Shown: positions 45,095-56,196, counted from the stretch's first letter. The stretch is DNA of 64,000 nt from Rhizobium etli CFN 42 (GCF_000092045.1 NC_007761.1:4317609-4381608), one strand, 5' to 3'. Notes: a model not told the origin generated them from the letters alone. Numbers and translations are program-made.

Positions 45095-47050
45095 TCAGGC
45101 CGTCGCCTTGTTCTGCCGATTGGCGATGAGATCATCGACGACCGCGGGATCGGCAAGTGTCGAGGTATCGCCGAGAGCGCCGAAATCGTCCTCGGCGATC
45201 TTGCGCAGGATGCGGCGCATGATCTTGCCCGAGCGGGTCTTCGGCAGGCCGGGGGCGAACTGGATCTTGTCAGGCGAGGCGATCGGGCCGATCTCGGCGC
45301 GCACATGCTTCACCAGTTCCTGGCGAAGCGTGTCCGTTCCTTCGTGGCCGGCCATCAGCGTCACATAGCAATAGATCCCCTGGCCCTTGATCGCATGCGG
45401 ATAACCGACGACCGCGGCTTCCGAAACCAGATTGTGCGAGACGAGCGCCGATTCCACCTCCGCGGTGCCGAGCCGATGGCCGGAGACATTGAGAACGTCG
45501 TCGACGCGGCCGGTGATCCAGTAATAGCCGTCTTCGTCGCGCCGGCAGCCATCGCCGGTGAAGTACTTGCCCTTATAAGTGGAGAAATAGGTCTGGATGA
45601 AGCGCTCGTGATCGCCATAGACCGTGCGCATCTGGCCGGGCCAGCTGTCGGCGATGCAGAGATTGCCGTCGGCGGCCCCTTCCAGCACCTTGCCCTCATT
45701 GTCGACCAGTTCAGGCTTGACGCCGAAGAACGGCACCGTCGCCGAACCCGGTTTCAGATCGATCGCACCCGGCAGCGGCGTGATCATGTGGCCGCCGGTT
45801 TCCGTCTGCCACCAGGTATCGATCACAGGGCAGCGCTTGTCGCCGACGACATTGTAATACCACTCCCAGGCTTCGGGGTTGATCGGCTCGCCGACCGTGC
45901 CGAGCAGGCGCAGCGACGAGCGGGAGGAGCGCGTGACGAAGTCGTCGCCAGCGCCCATCAGCGAACGGATCGCCGTCGGTGCGGTATAGAAGATATTGAC
46001 CTTGTGCTTGTCGATGACTTCCCAGAAGCGGCCCTGATCGGGGAAATTCGGCACGCCCTCGAACATCAGCGTCGTCGCGCAGTTCGAAAGCGGCCCATAG
46101 ACGATATAGGAATGGCCGGTGACCCAGCCGACATCGGCCGTGCACCAGTAGATATCGCCATGATGATAGTCGAAGACATATTCATGCGTCATCGAGGCAT
46201 AGACGAGATAGCCGCCGGTCGTGTGTAGCACGCCCTTCGGCTTGCCGGTCGAACCTGACGTATAGAGAATGAACAGCGGATCTTCCGCCTTCATCTTCAC
46301 CGGCGGGCATTCCGCCTTCACGGTGGCGACTTCCTGGTGATACCAGAGGTCGCGGCCCGGCGCCCAGCCCGTCTTGCCGCCGGTGCGGCGCACGACCAGC
46401 ACCTTGCTGACATTGACATGCTGGCGGGCGGCGATGTGGATTGCCGTATCGGTGTTGTCCTTCAGCGGCACCGGCTTGCCGCCGCGCACGCCTTCATCGC
46501 AGGTGATGACGAAGGTGGATTCACAGTCGACAATACGTCCCGCCAGGGCCTCGGGGGAGAAGCCGCCGAAGACGACCGAATGCACTGCGCCGATGCGGGC
46601 GCAGGCGAGCATCGCGTAAGCCGCTTCGGGGATCATCGGCATATAGATCGTGACGCGATCGCCCTTCTTGACGCCGTGCTTCTTCAACACATTCGCCATT
46701 CGGCAGACGTGCTCATAGAGCTCGTTATAGGTGATTTTCTTGTCGATATAGGGGTTGTCGCCTTCCCAGATGATCGCCACCTGGTCGCCATTCGTCTTCA
46801 GATGGCGGTCGATGCAATTATAGGAAACGTTGGTCTGGCCGTCCTCGAACCATTTGATCGAGACCTTGCCGGTAAAGGAGGTGTTCTTGACCTTGGTATA
46901 GGGCTTGAACCAGTCGATCCGCTTGCCGTGTTTGCCCCAGAACTTGTCCGGGTTCTCGACGCTTTCCTCGTACCATTTCAGGTACTTTTCCTTATCGATG
47001 AGGGCCTGCGCCTTCACCTGCTTCGGCACCGGATGGATCTTCTCCGACAT
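45095..47050 (-). CDS. acs: Acetyl-CoA synthetase
   Basis: AMP-forming ligase that makes acetyl-CoA from acetate, ATP and CoA. The 651-residue protein has the adenylation P-loop [38 protein letters not shown], the hinge near [20 protein letters not shown], and the acetylatable lysine motif TRSGKIMRR at the C-terminus, which is the site of Pat/Pka-type control. GAGGAG precedes the ATG at 47050; an in-frame extension to 47134 is not supported. It is divergent from trcR. Confidence 0.96.
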   Translation of the reverse strand: MSEKIHPVPKQVKAQALIDKEKYLKWYEESVENPDKFWGKHGKRIDWFKPYTKVKNTSFTGKVSIKWFEDGQTNVSYNCIDRHLKTNGDQVAIIWEGDNPYIDKKITYNELYEHVCRMANVLKKHGVKKGDRVTIYMPMIPEAAYAMLACARIGAVHSVVFGGFSPEALAGRIVDCESTFVITCDEGVRGGKPVPLKDNTDTAIHIAARQHVNVSKVLVVRRTGGKTGWAPGRDLWYHQEVATVKAECPPVKMKAEDPLFILYTSGSTGKPKGVLHTTGGYLVYASMTHEYVFDYHHGDIYWCTADVGWVTGHSYIVYGPLSNCATTLMFEGVPNFPDQGRFWEVIDKHKVNIFYTAPTAIRSLMGAGDDFVTRSSRSSLRLLGTVGEPINPEAWEWYYNVVGDKRCPVIDTWWQTETGGHMITPLPGAIDLKPGSATVPFFGVKPELVDNEGKVLEGAADGNLCIADSWPGQMRTVYGDHERFIQTYFSTYKGKYFTGDGCRRDEDGYYWITGRVDDVLNVSGHRLGTAEVESALVSHNLVSEAAVVGYPHAIKGQGIYCYVTLMAGHEGTDTLRQELVKHVRAEIGPIASPDKIQFAPGLPKTRSGKIMRRILRKIAEDDFGALGDTSTLADPAVVDDLIANRQNKATA

Positions 47051-47278
47051 GTAACTCCTCCTCATGGGACATGCGACGGGCCACGAGCAATTGGGCCCGG
47101 ATTTCAAATCAGGGCAATTCATAGCAGGTCGCATCGTCGCGGCAATTAGACAAAGGTCATTTCATTTCGGAAGAATTGCAATTCTGCGACAGTCCGGTTA
47201 TATAGCGGCATATTTCCCGGACATTGTGGTGACAATCCACGGACCGCGACCGGCGCGGACGATAGAAGGACTATATCC

Positions 47279-47980
47279 ATGGCTCAAACACTGCTCATGC
47301 CGAAGGCGACCGCCATCTGGCTTGTCGACAATACGGCGCTGTCTTTCGATCAGATCGCGCAGTTCTGCAAACTGCACCCGCTCGAGGTCAAGGCGATCGC
47401 CGACGGCGAAGCGGCGCAGGGCATCAAGGGCCTCGATCCGATCTCGACGGGACAGCTTTCCCGCGACGAAATCGCCCGCGCCGAAGCCAATCCGAACCAC
47501 AAGCTCAAGCTTTCCGAGCCGAAGGTGCGGGTGCCGGAATCCAAGCGCCGCGGCCCACGTTATACCCCGGTTTCCAAGCGTCAGGACCGACCGAACGCCA
47601 TCCTCTGGCTCGTTCGCAATCATCCGGAACTGAAGGACGCGCAGATTTCCCGCCTCGTCGGCACGACGAAATCGACAATCGAGCAGATCCGCGAGCGCAC
47701 CCACTGGAACTCCGCCAACCTGGCGCCGATGGATCCGGTGACGCTCGGCCTCTGCAGCCAGATCGATCTCGACATGGAAGTGGAAAAGGCCTCCAAGGGC
47801 CGGCCGCTGCCGACCGCCGCCGAGCTTGGCGCGACGCTGCAATCGGCGCAGGAAACCGAACGCCTTACCCCGAGCTACGAGCGCGAAGAGGAAAAGGAAA
47901 TCGATGCCGACGCCGTCTTCCGCAAGCTGAGCTCGCTGCGCTCGGCTCCGAAGGACGAGGACGAGGACGATCAATACTGA
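47279..47980 (+). CDS. trcR: TrcR-like cell cycle transcriptional regulator (DUF1013)
   Basis: A 233-residue protein of the DUF1013 family, restricted to alphaproteobacteria; the Caulobacter homologue TrcR is described as a cell-cycle transcription regulator. Visible are the N-terminal LLMPKATAIWLVDNTALSFDQIAQFCKLHPLEVKAIADG segment and a helix-turn-helix-like region (RPNAILWLVRNHPELKDAQISRLVGTTKSTIEQIR). The C-terminus is acidic. A terminator follows. It stands between two acyl-CoA synthetase genes but is not co-directional with either. Confidence 0.85.
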   Translation: MAQTLLMPKATAIWLVDNTALSFDQIAQFCKLHPLEVKAIADGEAAQGIKGLDPISTGQLSRDEIARAEANPNHKLKLSEPKVRVPESKRRGPRYTPVSKRQDRPNAILWLVRNHPELKDAQISRLVGTTKSTIEQIRERTHWNSANLAPMDPVTLGLCSQIDLDMEVEKASKGRPLPTAAELGATLQSAQETERLTPSYEREEEKEIDADAVFRKLSSLRSAPKDEDEDDQY

Positions 47981-48002
47981 GATATCAGCGACCTCATGAA
48001 GA

Positions 48003-48038
48003 AAACCACGCCGAGCGAACCGCCCGGCGGGGTTTTTT
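48003..48038 (+). terminator. Terminator of trcR
   Basis: Stem AAACCACGCCG / CGGCGGGGTTT (one mismatch, 11-base loop) continues into TTTTTT. Confidence 0.8.
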
Positions 48039-48061
48039 GATGGAGGATCGCCTGTCCCGGA

Positions 48062-48166
48062 TCAGCTGCGGAACAGGATGAGGATGTTCTGTGCCGAGCT
48101 GCTGGCAATCGAAGGCGACTGATCCGAGCTGCTGTTGGTAATGGCGACTGTTTCATGCAGAGCCTG
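48062..48166 (-). pseudogene. Decayed flagellin-like C-terminus
   Basis: On the minus strand an open segment of 34 codons after an in-frame TAG ends in DQSPSIASSSAQNILILFRS and a stop. The end resembles the C-terminal D0 helix of flagellins (pattern IANxxxQNILxLFR). No start codon and no further flagellin-like sequence is seen upstream within the 266-base gap before prpE. It may be a remnant or a chance match. Confidence 0.35.
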
Positions 48167-48246
48167 CTACCAAGCCTTTGCGGTTAACCAGTCCTTGCGC
48201 ACCGTGGTTAACAATTCCTCATTTAGGCTCATCGACTACGTAACTA

Positions 48247-50157
48247 TTACATTGGCAGCGAGCCGAAACCGCGCTTGCGCAAGGCCTCGGCGATCTCCTC
48301 CAAAATCGCCGGATCATCAATGGTCGCAGGCATTTTCCAGGGTATGCCGTCGGCAATTTTCTGCATGGTGCCGCGCAGGATCTTGCCCGATCGCGTCTTC
48401 GGCAATCGGTTCACGGTGATGGCCGTCTTGAAGGCGGCGACAGGCCCGATCTGATCGCGAATCATCGCCACCACCTCCGCTTCGATCGCCGTCGATTCCC
48501 GCAGAACATGCCGCTTTAGCACCAGAAAGCCGCAAGGCGCCTGCCCCTTCAGCGCATCGATGACACCGATGACAGCGCATTCGGCGACATCGGGATGTCG
48601 CGCGCAGACTTCCTCCATCGCGCCGGTCGAGAGCCGATGACCGGCACAATTGATAATGTCGTCGGTCCGCGACATGATGAAGAGGTAGCCGTCCTCATCG
48701 ACATAGCCGGCATCGGCGGTCTTGTAATAACCAGGAAACTCATCGAGATAGGCCGATCGGAAACGGTCATCCGCATGCCAGAGGGTCGGCAGGCAGCCGG
48801 GCGGCAGGGGCAACCTGATGACGATATTGCCGAGCGTCCCCGCCTCGACCGGATGGCCGGCATCGTCGAGCACCGTTACCTCGTATCCCGGCATCGGCTG
48901 CGCCGGCGAACCATGCTTGACGGGCAGGGCGCCAAGGCCGAGCGGGTTTGCGGCGATCGGCCAGCCGGTCTCCGTCTGCCACCAGTGGTCGATAACGGGG
49001 ATGGCAAGCATGCGTTCGGCCCATTTCAAGGTCTCGGGATCCGCCCGCTCGCCGGCGAGAAACAGCGCCCGCAAATTGGGCATGTTGTAGCGGGCGATCA
49101 GTTCGCCGTCCCCATCCTCTCGCCTGATGGCGCGAAAGGCGGTCGGCGCCGTGAAGAGCACGCGCACGTCGTGCTCTGCAACGATGCGCCAAAAGGCGCC
49201 AGCATCCGGCGTGCCGACCGGCTTTCCCTCGAAGATCAACGTCGTCACGCCCGATATCAGCGGTGCGTAGACAATATAGGAATGGCCGACGACCCAGCCG
49301 ATATCGGAGGCGGTCCAGAAGACCTCGCCCGGTTTCAGTCCGTAGATGTTCCGCATCGACCAGTTCAGCGCGACCATGTGCCCGCCATTGTCGCGCACCA
49401 CGCCCTTCGGCTGGCCTGTCGTGCCGGAGGTATAGAGAATGTAGAGCGGATCGGTCGCCCTGACGGAAACACAGGCTACCTCGGCGCCGCGGTGGGGCGC
49501 CACCGCCGCCTCGAAATCCTCATCGCGGCCGCCAACAAGTTCTGCGCGAAGCTGCGGCCGCTGCAGCACCAGGCAGCGCTCCGGCTTCATCCGCGCAATT
49601 TCGATCGCCTGATCGACCAGCGGCTTATAGGCGACGACGCGGCCTGGCTCCAGCCCGCAGCTCGCGGTGATCACTAGCCTGGCGCCGCTGTCGTCGATAC
49701 GCGCCGCAAGCTCGCTGGCGGCAAAGCCGCCGAAAACGACGGAATGGACCGCGCCAATGCGAGCACAGGCGAGCATGGAAAACACCGCCTGTGGCAGCAT
49801 CGGCATATAGAGGATGACGCGGTCGCCTCTGGCGATGCCGAGCGCCAGCAGCGTCTCGGCGATGGCCTTCACCTCGCCGAGCACCTCGTCATATGAGAAG
49901 CGGCGCTTCTCGCCGGTCATGGCGCTGTCGAAGATGATGGCCGTTTCGCCGCCACGACCGGCCCTGACATGTCGGTCCAGGCAATTGTGACAGGTATTGG
50001 TTTCCGCTCCCGAGAACCAGCGGCCGTAAATACCCTCATCAGGCGAATACACCCGCTCCGGCGGCTTGAACCAGTCGATATCGGCGGCGGCTTCGCGCCA
50101 GAAGGCTTCGGGATCGCTTTTCCAGGCCGCATAGGTCTGATGGTAGCCGTTCTGCAT
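48247..50157 (-). CDS. prpE: Propionyl-CoA synthetase-like acyl-CoA ligase PrpE
   Basis: A 636-residue AMP-forming ligase related to Acs. It has the P-loop YTSGTTGQPKGVVRDNGGH, DHWWQTETGWPIAANPLG, SRTDDIINCAGHRLSTGAMEE and C-terminal TRSGKILRGTMQKIA with the lysine open to acetylation. The AANPLG motif, where acetyl-CoA synthetases have ITPLPG, points to propionyl-CoA synthetase. GGAGGAG precedes the ATG at 50157. Propionate genes such as prpBCD or pccAB are not near, so it stands alone. Confidence 0.88.
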   Translation of the reverse strand: MQNGYHQTYAAWKSDPEAFWREAAADIDWFKPPERVYSPDEGIYGRWFSGAETNTCHNCLDRHVRAGRGGETAIIFDSAMTGEKRRFSYDEVLGEVKAIAETLLALGIARGDRVILYMPMLPQAVFSMLACARIGAVHSVVFGGFAASELAARIDDSGARLVITASCGLEPGRVVAYKPLVDQAIEIARMKPERCLVLQRPQLRAELVGGRDEDFEAAVAPHRGAEVACVSVRATDPLYILYTSGTTGQPKGVVRDNGGHMVALNWSMRNIYGLKPGEVFWTASDIGWVVGHSYIVYAPLISGVTTLIFEGKPVGTPDAGAFWRIVAEHDVRVLFTAPTAFRAIRREDGDGELIARYNMPNLRALFLAGERADPETLKWAERMLAIPVIDHWWQTETGWPIAANPLGLGALPVKHGSPAQPMPGYEVTVLDDAGHPVEAGTLGNIVIRLPLPPGCLPTLWHADDRFRSAYLDEFPGYYKTADAGYVDEDGYLFIMSRTDDIINCAGHRLSTGAMEEVCARHPDVAECAVIGVIDALKGQAPCGFLVLKRHVLRESTAIEAEVVAMIRDQIGPVAAFKTAITVNRLPKTRSGKILRGTMQKIADGIPWKMPATIDDPAILEEIAEALRKRGFGSLPM

Positions 50158-50239
50158 CTGCTCCTCCCCAGGACATGCAAGCCTCGATGTTAATCTAGGC
50201 ACAGGGGCGGGGAACGGGAAGCCCGACCAAAGCAGCGTA

Positions 50240-50902
50240 TCAGCGCGCGCCGAAAATTGCCGACCCGACGCGAACGCTGGTGGCGCCGAAGGCGATCGCC
50301 GTCTCGTAATCGCCCGACATGCCCATGGAGAGTTTCTCGACGCCACATTTCGACGCGAGCTTTGCCAGCAGGGCAAAATGCGGCCCGGGATTTTCCTCGG
50401 CCGGCGGAATGCACATCAGACCTTCAATCGAAAGGCCGAGCTCGTCGCGGCAAAGCGTAACGAAGGCCGGCGTGTCGTCAGGCGCAATGCCGGCCTTCTG
50501 CGGCTCGAGCCCGGTATTGACCTGGACGTAGAGCCGGGGCGTCCTGTCTTGCCGCTTCATCTCCTCCGCAAGGGCGCGGGCAATCTTTTCGCGGTCGACT
50601 GTCTCGATCACGTCGAAAAGTGCCACCGCATCCGCCGCCTTGTTCGATTGCAGCGGTCCGATCAGATGCAGCTCGATATCGGGATTCTCTGCCTTCAGCA
50701 CCGGCCATTTGCCCTGGCTTTCCTGCACCCGGTTCTCGCCGAAAATGCGCTGGCCGGCGTCGATGGCCGGGCGGATTGCCTCCGCCTCGAAGGTCTTCGA
50801 TACGGCGACGAGCTGAACGGACCCAGCCGGACGGCCTGCCTGGCGTTCCCCGGCCGCGATCCGCGAGCGCACGTCGTTCAACCGCTCTTGAAGGTCCATC
50901 AT
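50240..50902 (-). CDS. YggS/PROSC-family PLP homeostasis protein
   Basis: A 220-residue PLP-binding protein with an alanine-racemase-type TIM barrel but no racemase activity; homologues help PLP homeostasis. The PLP lysine is in LVAVSKTFEAE, followed by FGENRVQE, HLIGPLQSNKA and GMSGDYETAIAFGATSVRVGSAIFG. The start is the double ATG at 50902/50899 after GAGGCAGA; a longer frame upstream is unlikely. It is divergent from leuS. Confidence 0.93.
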   Translation of the reverse strand: MMDLQERLNDVRSRIAAGERQAGRPAGSVQLVAVSKTFEAEAIRPAIDAGQRIFGENRVQESQGKWPVLKAENPDIELHLIGPLQSNKAADAVALFDVIETVDREKIARALAEEMKRQDRTPRLYVQVNTGLEPQKAGIAPDDTPAFVTLCRDELGLSIEGLMCIPPAEENPGPHFALLAKLASKCGVEKLSMGMSGDYETAIAFGATSVRVGSAIFGAR

Positions 50903-51101
50903 TCTGCCTCGACATATCAGCGTGAAAAGAATTGGCAATGAACTAGCCAGCCATTCAGTGCTTGCCAAGACCCGCGCTGGCGAAATCGCTTCAGCGGCGT
51001 GAAGATTGGACGCTTGCAACGCCTGCAAAACTTGACGCTACGGTGGTTTCATGGTGAAGGTCTCGACCAACTCCCCTGATTTTCCGGAATTTTTGAATAC
51101 C

Positions 51102-53732
51102 ATGGCTACCGAACGTTATAATCCGCGCGACGCTGAGCCTCGCTGGCAGCAGAAATGGAACGAAGACAAGGTCTTCGAGACCGACAATTCGGATCCGCGC
51201 GAAAAATATTATGTCCTCGAAATGTTCCCCTATCCCTCGGGGCGCATCCATATGGGCCATGTCCGCAATTACGCCATGGGCGACGTGGTTGCCCGTTACA
51301 AGCGTGCCCGCGGCTATAACGTTCTGCATCCGATGGGCTGGGACGCCTTCGGCATGCCGGCGGAAAACGCCGCGATGGAGCGCGGCGTGCACCCCGCGTC
51401 CTGGACCTACCAGAACATCGCTTCGATGAAGGCGCAGTTGAAGGCTATGGGGCTGTCGCTGGACTGGAGCCGCGAATTCGCCACTTGCGACGTCGACTAT
51501 TACCAGCACCAGCAGCACCTGTTCCTGGACTTCCTGGAAAAGGGCCTGGTCTACCGCAAGCAATCGAAGGTGAACTGGGATCCGGTCGACAATACCGTTC
51601 TTGCCAACGAACAGGTGATCGACGGCCGCGGCTGGCGCTCCGGCGCGCTGGTCGAACAGCGCGAACTGACGCAATGGTTCTTCAAGATCACCGATTTCAG
51701 CCAGGAGCTGCTGGACGCACTGGATACGCTCGACCAGTGGCCGGAAAAAGTGCGCCTGATGCAGAAGAACTGGATCGGCCGTTCCGAAGGCCTGACGGTC
51801 CGCTGGGAGATCGTGCCGGAAACGGCGCCTGCCGGCGAGACCGAAATCACGGTCTATACGACACGCCCGGACACCTTGTTCGGCGCCTCCTTCCTGGCGA
51901 TCGCCGCCGATCATCCTCTGGCCAAGGATGCCGCCGCGAAGAATGTTGAGATCGAAGCCTTCTGCGAGGAGTGCCGGCGTGCCGGAACCTCGCTTGCCGC
52001 GCTCGAGACCGCCGAAAAGAAGGGCCTGGATACTGGCATCCGCGTCAGGCATCCGCTCGATCCCTCCTGGGAACTGCCGGTCTACATCGCCAATTTCGTG
52101 CTGATGGATTACGGCACGGGCGCGATCTTCGGCTGCCCGTCGGGAGACCAGCGCGACCTCGATTTTGCCCGGAAATATGGCCTTCCGGTTGTGCCGGTCG
52201 TCATGCCGACGGATGGTGACGCCGCAAGTTTTTCCGTCGGCGACACCGCCTATGACGGCGAAGGCGTCATGATCAATTCGCGTTTCCTCGACGGCAAGAC
52301 GACGGAGGAAGCCTTCAATATTGTCGCCGACCGGCTGTCGGCGGCTTCCCTCGGCAATGCGCCCCAGGGCCAGCGGATGATCAATTTCCGCTTGCGCGAC
52401 TGGGGCATTTCGCGCCAGCGCTATTGGGGCTGCCCGATCCCGGTCATCCATTGCGACGCCTGCGGCGTTGTGCCGGTGCCGAAGAAGGACCTGCCGGTCA
52501 AGCTGCCGGAGGATGTAACCTTCGACCAGCCCGGCAATCCGCTCGACCGCCATCCGACCTGGCGGCATGTCGCCTGCCCGAACTGCGGCAAGGACGCACG
52601 CCGCGAGACGGATACGATGGACACTTTTGTCGATTCCAGCTGGTATTTCACCCGTTTTACCGCGCCATGGGAAGCCAAGCCGACCGATCCTGAGGCGGCT
52701 AATCGCTGGCTGCCGGTCGATCAGTATATCGGCGGCATCGAGCATGCGATCCTGCATCTGCTCTATTCCCGTTTCTTCACCCGCGCCATGCGCGAGACCG
52801 GCCATGTCGCCGCCACCGAACCCTTCAAGGGTCTTTTCACCCAGGGCATGGTGGTCCATGAGACATACAGCCGCGGCGCCGGCGCCAGCCGCGAATGGGT
52901 GGCTCCCGCCGATATCCGCATCGAAGAGATCGATGGTAAACGCCGTGCCTTCTTGCTTGCGTCAGATGAGGAAGTCGCCATCGGTTCGATCGAGAAGATG
53001 TCGAAGTCGAAGAAGAACGTCGTCGATCCGGACGATATTATCGCCTCCTATGGCGCCGATACTGCCCGCTTCTTCGTTCTGTCCGATTCGCCGCCGGAGC
53101 GTGACGTCATCTGGTCCGAGGCCGGAGTCGAAGGTGCCCATCGCTTCACCCAGCGGCTGTGGCGTCTGATTTCCGAAGCGGCCGACTGCCTGTCGGCCGT
53201 TGCCCCCGCACCGGCAAGCGAAGGGGAGGCTCTGACAGTCTCGCAGGCGGCGCACAAGACGCTGAAGGCCGTTCAGAACGACTACGACAAGCTTTGGTTC
53301 AACAAGGCCGTCGCCCGCATTTATGAGCTCGTCAATGCGCTCGCCGCGCCGCTGACGAGGGTTGCGGCGGGTGAAGGCGACATCGCCTATCGTGCCGCCG
53401 TGCGTGACGCTGCCGAGATCCTGATCCAGCTCGTCGCACCGATGACGCCGCATCTTGCCGAGGAATGCTGGGCCGCGCTCGGCAATGCCGGCCTGCTGGC
53501 CCGCACGGACTGGCCGCGTTACGACGAAACGCTGGTGATGGAGAACGACGTCGTTCTGCCCGTCCAGATCAACGGCAAGAAGCGCGCTGAATTGACAATT
53601 TCTCGCGACGCAGATCAGAATGCCGTCACCAACGCCGTGCTGGATCTGGATGCGGTGAAGAACGCGCTGAACGGGCAGGCACCCAAGAAGATCATCGTGG
53701 TTCCCCAAAGGATTGTGAACATTGTCGTCTGA
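51102..53732 (+). CDS. leuS: Leucyl-tRNA synthetase
   Basis: Class I synthetase that charges tRNA-Leu. The 876-residue protein has the HIGH motif as HMGH in [15 protein letters not shown] (about residue 50), a CP1 editing domain (about 220-420), and KMSKS at about residue 632. I chose ATG at 51102 ([15 protein letters not shown]) as in homologues, although an in-frame ATG at 51051 exists. Its end overlaps the lptE start by 11 bases. Confidence 0.97.
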   Translation: MATERYNPRDAEPRWQQKWNEDKVFETDNSDPREKYYVLEMFPYPSGRIHMGHVRNYAMGDVVARYKRARGYNVLHPMGWDAFGMPAENAAMERGVHPASWTYQNIASMKAQLKAMGLSLDWSREFATCDVDYYQHQQHLFLDFLEKGLVYRKQSKVNWDPVDNTVLANEQVIDGRGWRSGALVEQRELTQWFFKITDFSQELLDALDTLDQWPEKVRLMQKNWIGRSEGLTVRWEIVPETAPAGETEITVYTTRPDTLFGASFLAIAADHPLAKDAAAKNVEIEAFCEECRRAGTSLAALETAEKKGLDTGIRVRHPLDPSWELPVYIANFVLMDYGTGAIFGCPSGDQRDLDFARKYGLPVVPVVMPTDGDAASFSVGDTAYDGEGVMINSRFLDGKTTEEAFNIVADRLSAASLGNAPQGQRMINFRLRDWGISRQRYWGCPIPVIHCDACGVVPVPKKDLPVKLPEDVTFDQPGNPLDRHPTWRHVACPNCGKDARRETDTMDTFVDSSWYFTRFTAPWEAKPTDPEAANRWLPVDQYIGGIEHAILHLLYSRFFTRAMRETGHVAATEPFKGLFTQGMVVHETYSRGAGASREWVAPADIRIEEIDGKRRAFLLASDEEVAIGSIEKMSKSKKNVVDPDDIIASYGADTARFFVLSDSPPERDVIWSEAGVEGAHRFTQRLWRLISEAADCLSAVAPAPASEGEALTVSQAAHKTLKAVQNDYDKLWFNKAVARIYELVNALAAPLTRVAAGEGDIAYRAAVRDAAEILIQLVAPMTPHLAEECWAALGNAGLLARTDWPRYDETLVMENDVVLPVQINGKKRAELTISRDADQNAVTNAVLDLDAVKNALNGQAPKKIIVVPQRIVNIVV

Positions 53733-54231
53733 TATCATCCGCAATGCCGGCATCGCCATGATCCTTGCCGCTTCGGCGTTTCTTTCGGCCTGCCAGGTTC
53801 GGCCGCTTTATTCCGAGAGTTCCGGCGTCGTCGACAAGCTGTCCTCGGTCGGCTTTTCCGATGCATCAGGCCGCGTCGAACAGCAGGTGCGCAATCGTTT
53901 GATCTTCCTGGCGTCGCGCGGCGCCGGCGAAGCGGCAAATCCACAATATCACGTCCAAATGCGTGCTACCTCGAGCGTCGCCGATACGCTGCTGCGTCAA
54001 TCAGGCGATACATCGCGCGCCGGTCGCGTTACCGTCACCGTCACTTATACGCTGAGCGCCGTAGCCGACGGTCACGTGATCAAGGCCGGCAGTCGCCAGA
54101 CCACTGCTCTGGTGGATTTCTCCGAGCAGGAATTCGCCAAGCAAAGGGCGATCCGCGATGCCGAAAACCGCGCGGCCGACCAGGCAGCGGAATTCGTAGG
54201 AGCCGACCTCGCCGCTGCCCTCAGCCGCTGA
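53722..54231 (+). CDS. lptE: LPS assembly lipoprotein LptE
   Basis: Outer-membrane lipoprotein that plugs LptD and helps insert LPS in the outer leaflet. The 169-residue precursor has a signal peptide with lipobox LSAC (Cys24) followed by the typical QVRPLYSES. The start is TTG at 53722 inside the leuS 3' end. The order leuS-lptE-holA is conserved in proteobacteria and supports the call in spite of weak sequence signatures. Confidence 0.88.
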   Translation: MSSDIIRNAGIAMILAASAFLSACQVRPLYSESSGVVDKLSSVGFSDASGRVEQQVRNRLIFLASRGAGEAANPQYHVQMRATSSVADTLLRQSGDTSRAGRVTVTVTYTLSAVADGHVIKAGSRQTTALVDFSEQEFAKQRAIRDAENRAADQAAEFVGADLAAALSR

Positions 54232-54241
54232 GGGCGGGGAG

Positions 54242-55282
54242 GTGGCTGAAATCAAGTCCCATGAATTCGAGACTTTCCTGCAGAAATCGGCGGGGAACTA
54301 TCGGATTTTCGTCATTTACGGGCCGGATCGGGGTCTGGTTTCCGAGCGCGCCGGTCAGCTCGCCGGCAAGACCGGTGTTGCGCTCGACGACCCTTTCTCG
54401 CTGACCAAACTCGACATCGGCGATCTGCAGAAGGATCCGGGACGCCTGGTTGACGAGGCACAGTCTATCGGGCTGTTCGGCGGCGAGAAACTCATCTGGA
54501 TCCGCGGTGCAGCCAACGAAAAATACCTCGTGGACTCGCTGGCATTGCTGGCCGAAAAGCCGCTCGAAGCCGCTTACCTGATCGTCGAGGCCGGCGATCT
54601 GAAAAAAGGATCCCTGCTCCGCAAGACGGCGGAAGCCGCACGATCCGTCATGACCATCCCCTCCTACGCCGACGACAGCCGCGCTCTGAACGGCTTAATC
54701 GACGCTGAACTCGGGGCGGAGAAGCTTGGCATTACCCCGGCCGCCCGTCAGGCGCTGATCGCACTGATCGGCGGTGATCGCATCGCTTCCCGCAACGAAG
54801 TGCGCAAGCTCGCCCTCTATTGCAGCGGCCTCAATACGGTTGAGGAACATCACGTTTCCGAAATAATTGGCGACGCCAGCGCGATATCCGTTGATGACGC
54901 TGTTGATGCCGTCCTCAGCGGTGATCTCAACGGTTTCCTGCATGCCATGCAAAAGATCAGCAGTTCAAAAACAGCGATCTTTCTGGTGCTACAGGCCTGT
55001 CTAAAGCAATTCCAGCTTCTGGACATGATGCGCGCTGAAATGGAAGAAAAAAGGGTGCAGGCGCCTCAAATCATGCAGACGATGGGTCGGCACCTTCATT
55101 TTCGCCGCAAGCCGATCATCGAGCAGGCGCTCCGCCATTGGTCGGCGGAAAACATCGCACGCGAATCCAATCGGCTGCAGGCGGCAATCCTCCAAAGCCG
55201 GCGGCGGCAGGTGCTGGAAGACAGCGTTGCAATGCAAACACTTCTCTCCACTACCCTTCAATCCGGCCGCAAATCCACCTGA
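54242..55282 (+). CDS. holA: DNA polymerase III delta subunit HolA
   Basis: Clamp-loader subunit that opens the beta clamp. At 346 residues it has the expected N-terminal DNA-polIII-delta domain (FVIYGPDRGLVSERAGQLA), the AAA-like lid (PAARQALIALIGGDRIASRNEVRKLALYC) and a C-terminal collar domain. GTG at 54242 starts ten bases after the lptE stop, with AGGGCGGGGAGG overlapping. It converges on parB with no gap. Confidence 0.93.
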   Translation: MAEIKSHEFETFLQKSAGNYRIFVIYGPDRGLVSERAGQLAGKTGVALDDPFSLTKLDIGDLQKDPGRLVDEAQSIGLFGGEKLIWIRGAANEKYLVDSLALLAEKPLEAAYLIVEAGDLKKGSLLRKTAEAARSVMTIPSYADDSRALNGLIDAELGAEKLGITPAARQALIALIGGDRIASRNEVRKLALYCSGLNTVEEHHVSEIIGDASAISVDDAVDAVLSGDLNGFLHAMQKISSSKTAIFLVLQACLKQFQLLDMMRAEMEEKRVQAPQIMQTMGRHLHFRRKPIIEQALRHWSAENIARESNRLQAAILQSRRRQVLEDSVAMQTLLSTTLQSGRKST

Positions 55283-56164
55283 TCATCGCCTTTCCAGCAG
55301 CCGGCAGATTTCCTCGAGCTGTTCCAGCGACTTATAGGCAATCTTGATCTGGCCGCCGCCGTTCCTGTGATTGATTGCAACCTCAAGACCGAGGGCATCG
55401 GAAAGCGTTCGCTCCAGCGCCAGCGTATCCGAATCCTTCTGATCGCGACGCAGGACCGGCTGCTGCGGCTCCGATTGTGCCCTGATATTGTTCTGCGCCA
55501 ACTTTTCTGCATCGCGCACCGACATGCCCTTGGCGACGATGGTGCGGGCAAGGCTTGCCGGGTCGGACGTCGAAACAAGCGCACGTGCATGGCCGGCGGA
55601 AAGGCTGCCGGCGGCAAGAAGATCGCGAACCGGCTCCGGCAGTTTCAGCAAACGCAGCGAGTTGGCGACGTGACTGCGGCTTTTACCGATAATCTCGCCA
55701 AGATCATTTTGGGTGTAGCCATATTCGGCGATCAGCTGCTCATAACCCAATGCCTCTTCGAGAGGATTGAGATCCGCTCGCTGCACGTTTTCGACAATAG
55801 CTATCTCAAGCGCGGTCTTGTCGTCAACGTCCCGAATGATGACAGGGATTTCGATCAGTCCAGCGAGCTGGGCCGCCCGCCAGCGCCGTTCGCCGGCAAT
55901 GATTTCATATCTGTCTTGCGACATCGTCCGCACCACGATGGGCTGAACGATGCCGTGCTGGCGAATGGAACTCGCAAGGTCGTGCAGTTCGGTGTCGTCG
56001 AAGAAGCGACGGGGATTGCGCGGGTTGCGGCTGACGAATTCAATCGGAATCATCCGGTCGGCGCTGACAGTGCGTTCAGCTTCGACCGGAATAGGCTGAT
56101 CCATCTCGCCAATCAGCGCCGCAAGCCCACGGCCCAGTCGTCTTTTCGATACATCGTCATTCAT
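55283..56164 (-). CDS. parB: Chromosome partitioning protein ParB
   Basis: CTP-dependent sliding clamp that loads on parS sites and works with ParA in origin segregation. The 293-residue protein starts with the conserved LGRGLAALIGE, has the ParB/Srx CTPase motif around RNPRNPRRFFDD and AGERRWRAAQLAGL, the helix-turn-helix YTQNDLGEIIGKSRSHVANSLRLLKLP, and a C-terminal dimer domain. Four parS-like sites in this window (1645, 18917, 57593, 59587) are its likely targets. It follows parA after 32 bases. Confidence 0.97.
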   Translation of the reverse strand: MNDDVSKRRLGRGLAALIGEMDQPIPVEAERTVSADRMIPIEFVSRNPRNPRRFFDDTELHDLASSIRQHGIVQPIVVRTMSQDRYEIIAGERRWRAAQLAGLIEIPVIIRDVDDKTALEIAIVENVQRADLNPLEEALGYEQLIAEYGYTQNDLGEIIGKSRSHVANSLRLLKLPEPVRDLLAAGSLSAGHARALVSTSDPASLARTIVAKGMSVRDAEKLAQNNIRAQSEPQQPVLRRDQKDSDTLALERTLSDALGLEVAINHRNGGGQIKIAYKSLEQLEEICRLLERR

Positions 56165-56196
56165 AATCTACACTCACCTACAGCCCGGAAATGATC

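Noticed and set aside
48180..48216. GGTTAACC / GGTTAAC pair as a CtrA site (TTAA-N7-TTAA)
   Set aside because: The spacing between the two TTAA is far longer than seven bases.
50991..52859. Minus-strand frame of 622 codons opposite leuS
   Set aside because: Antisense shadow; leuS is unmistakable.
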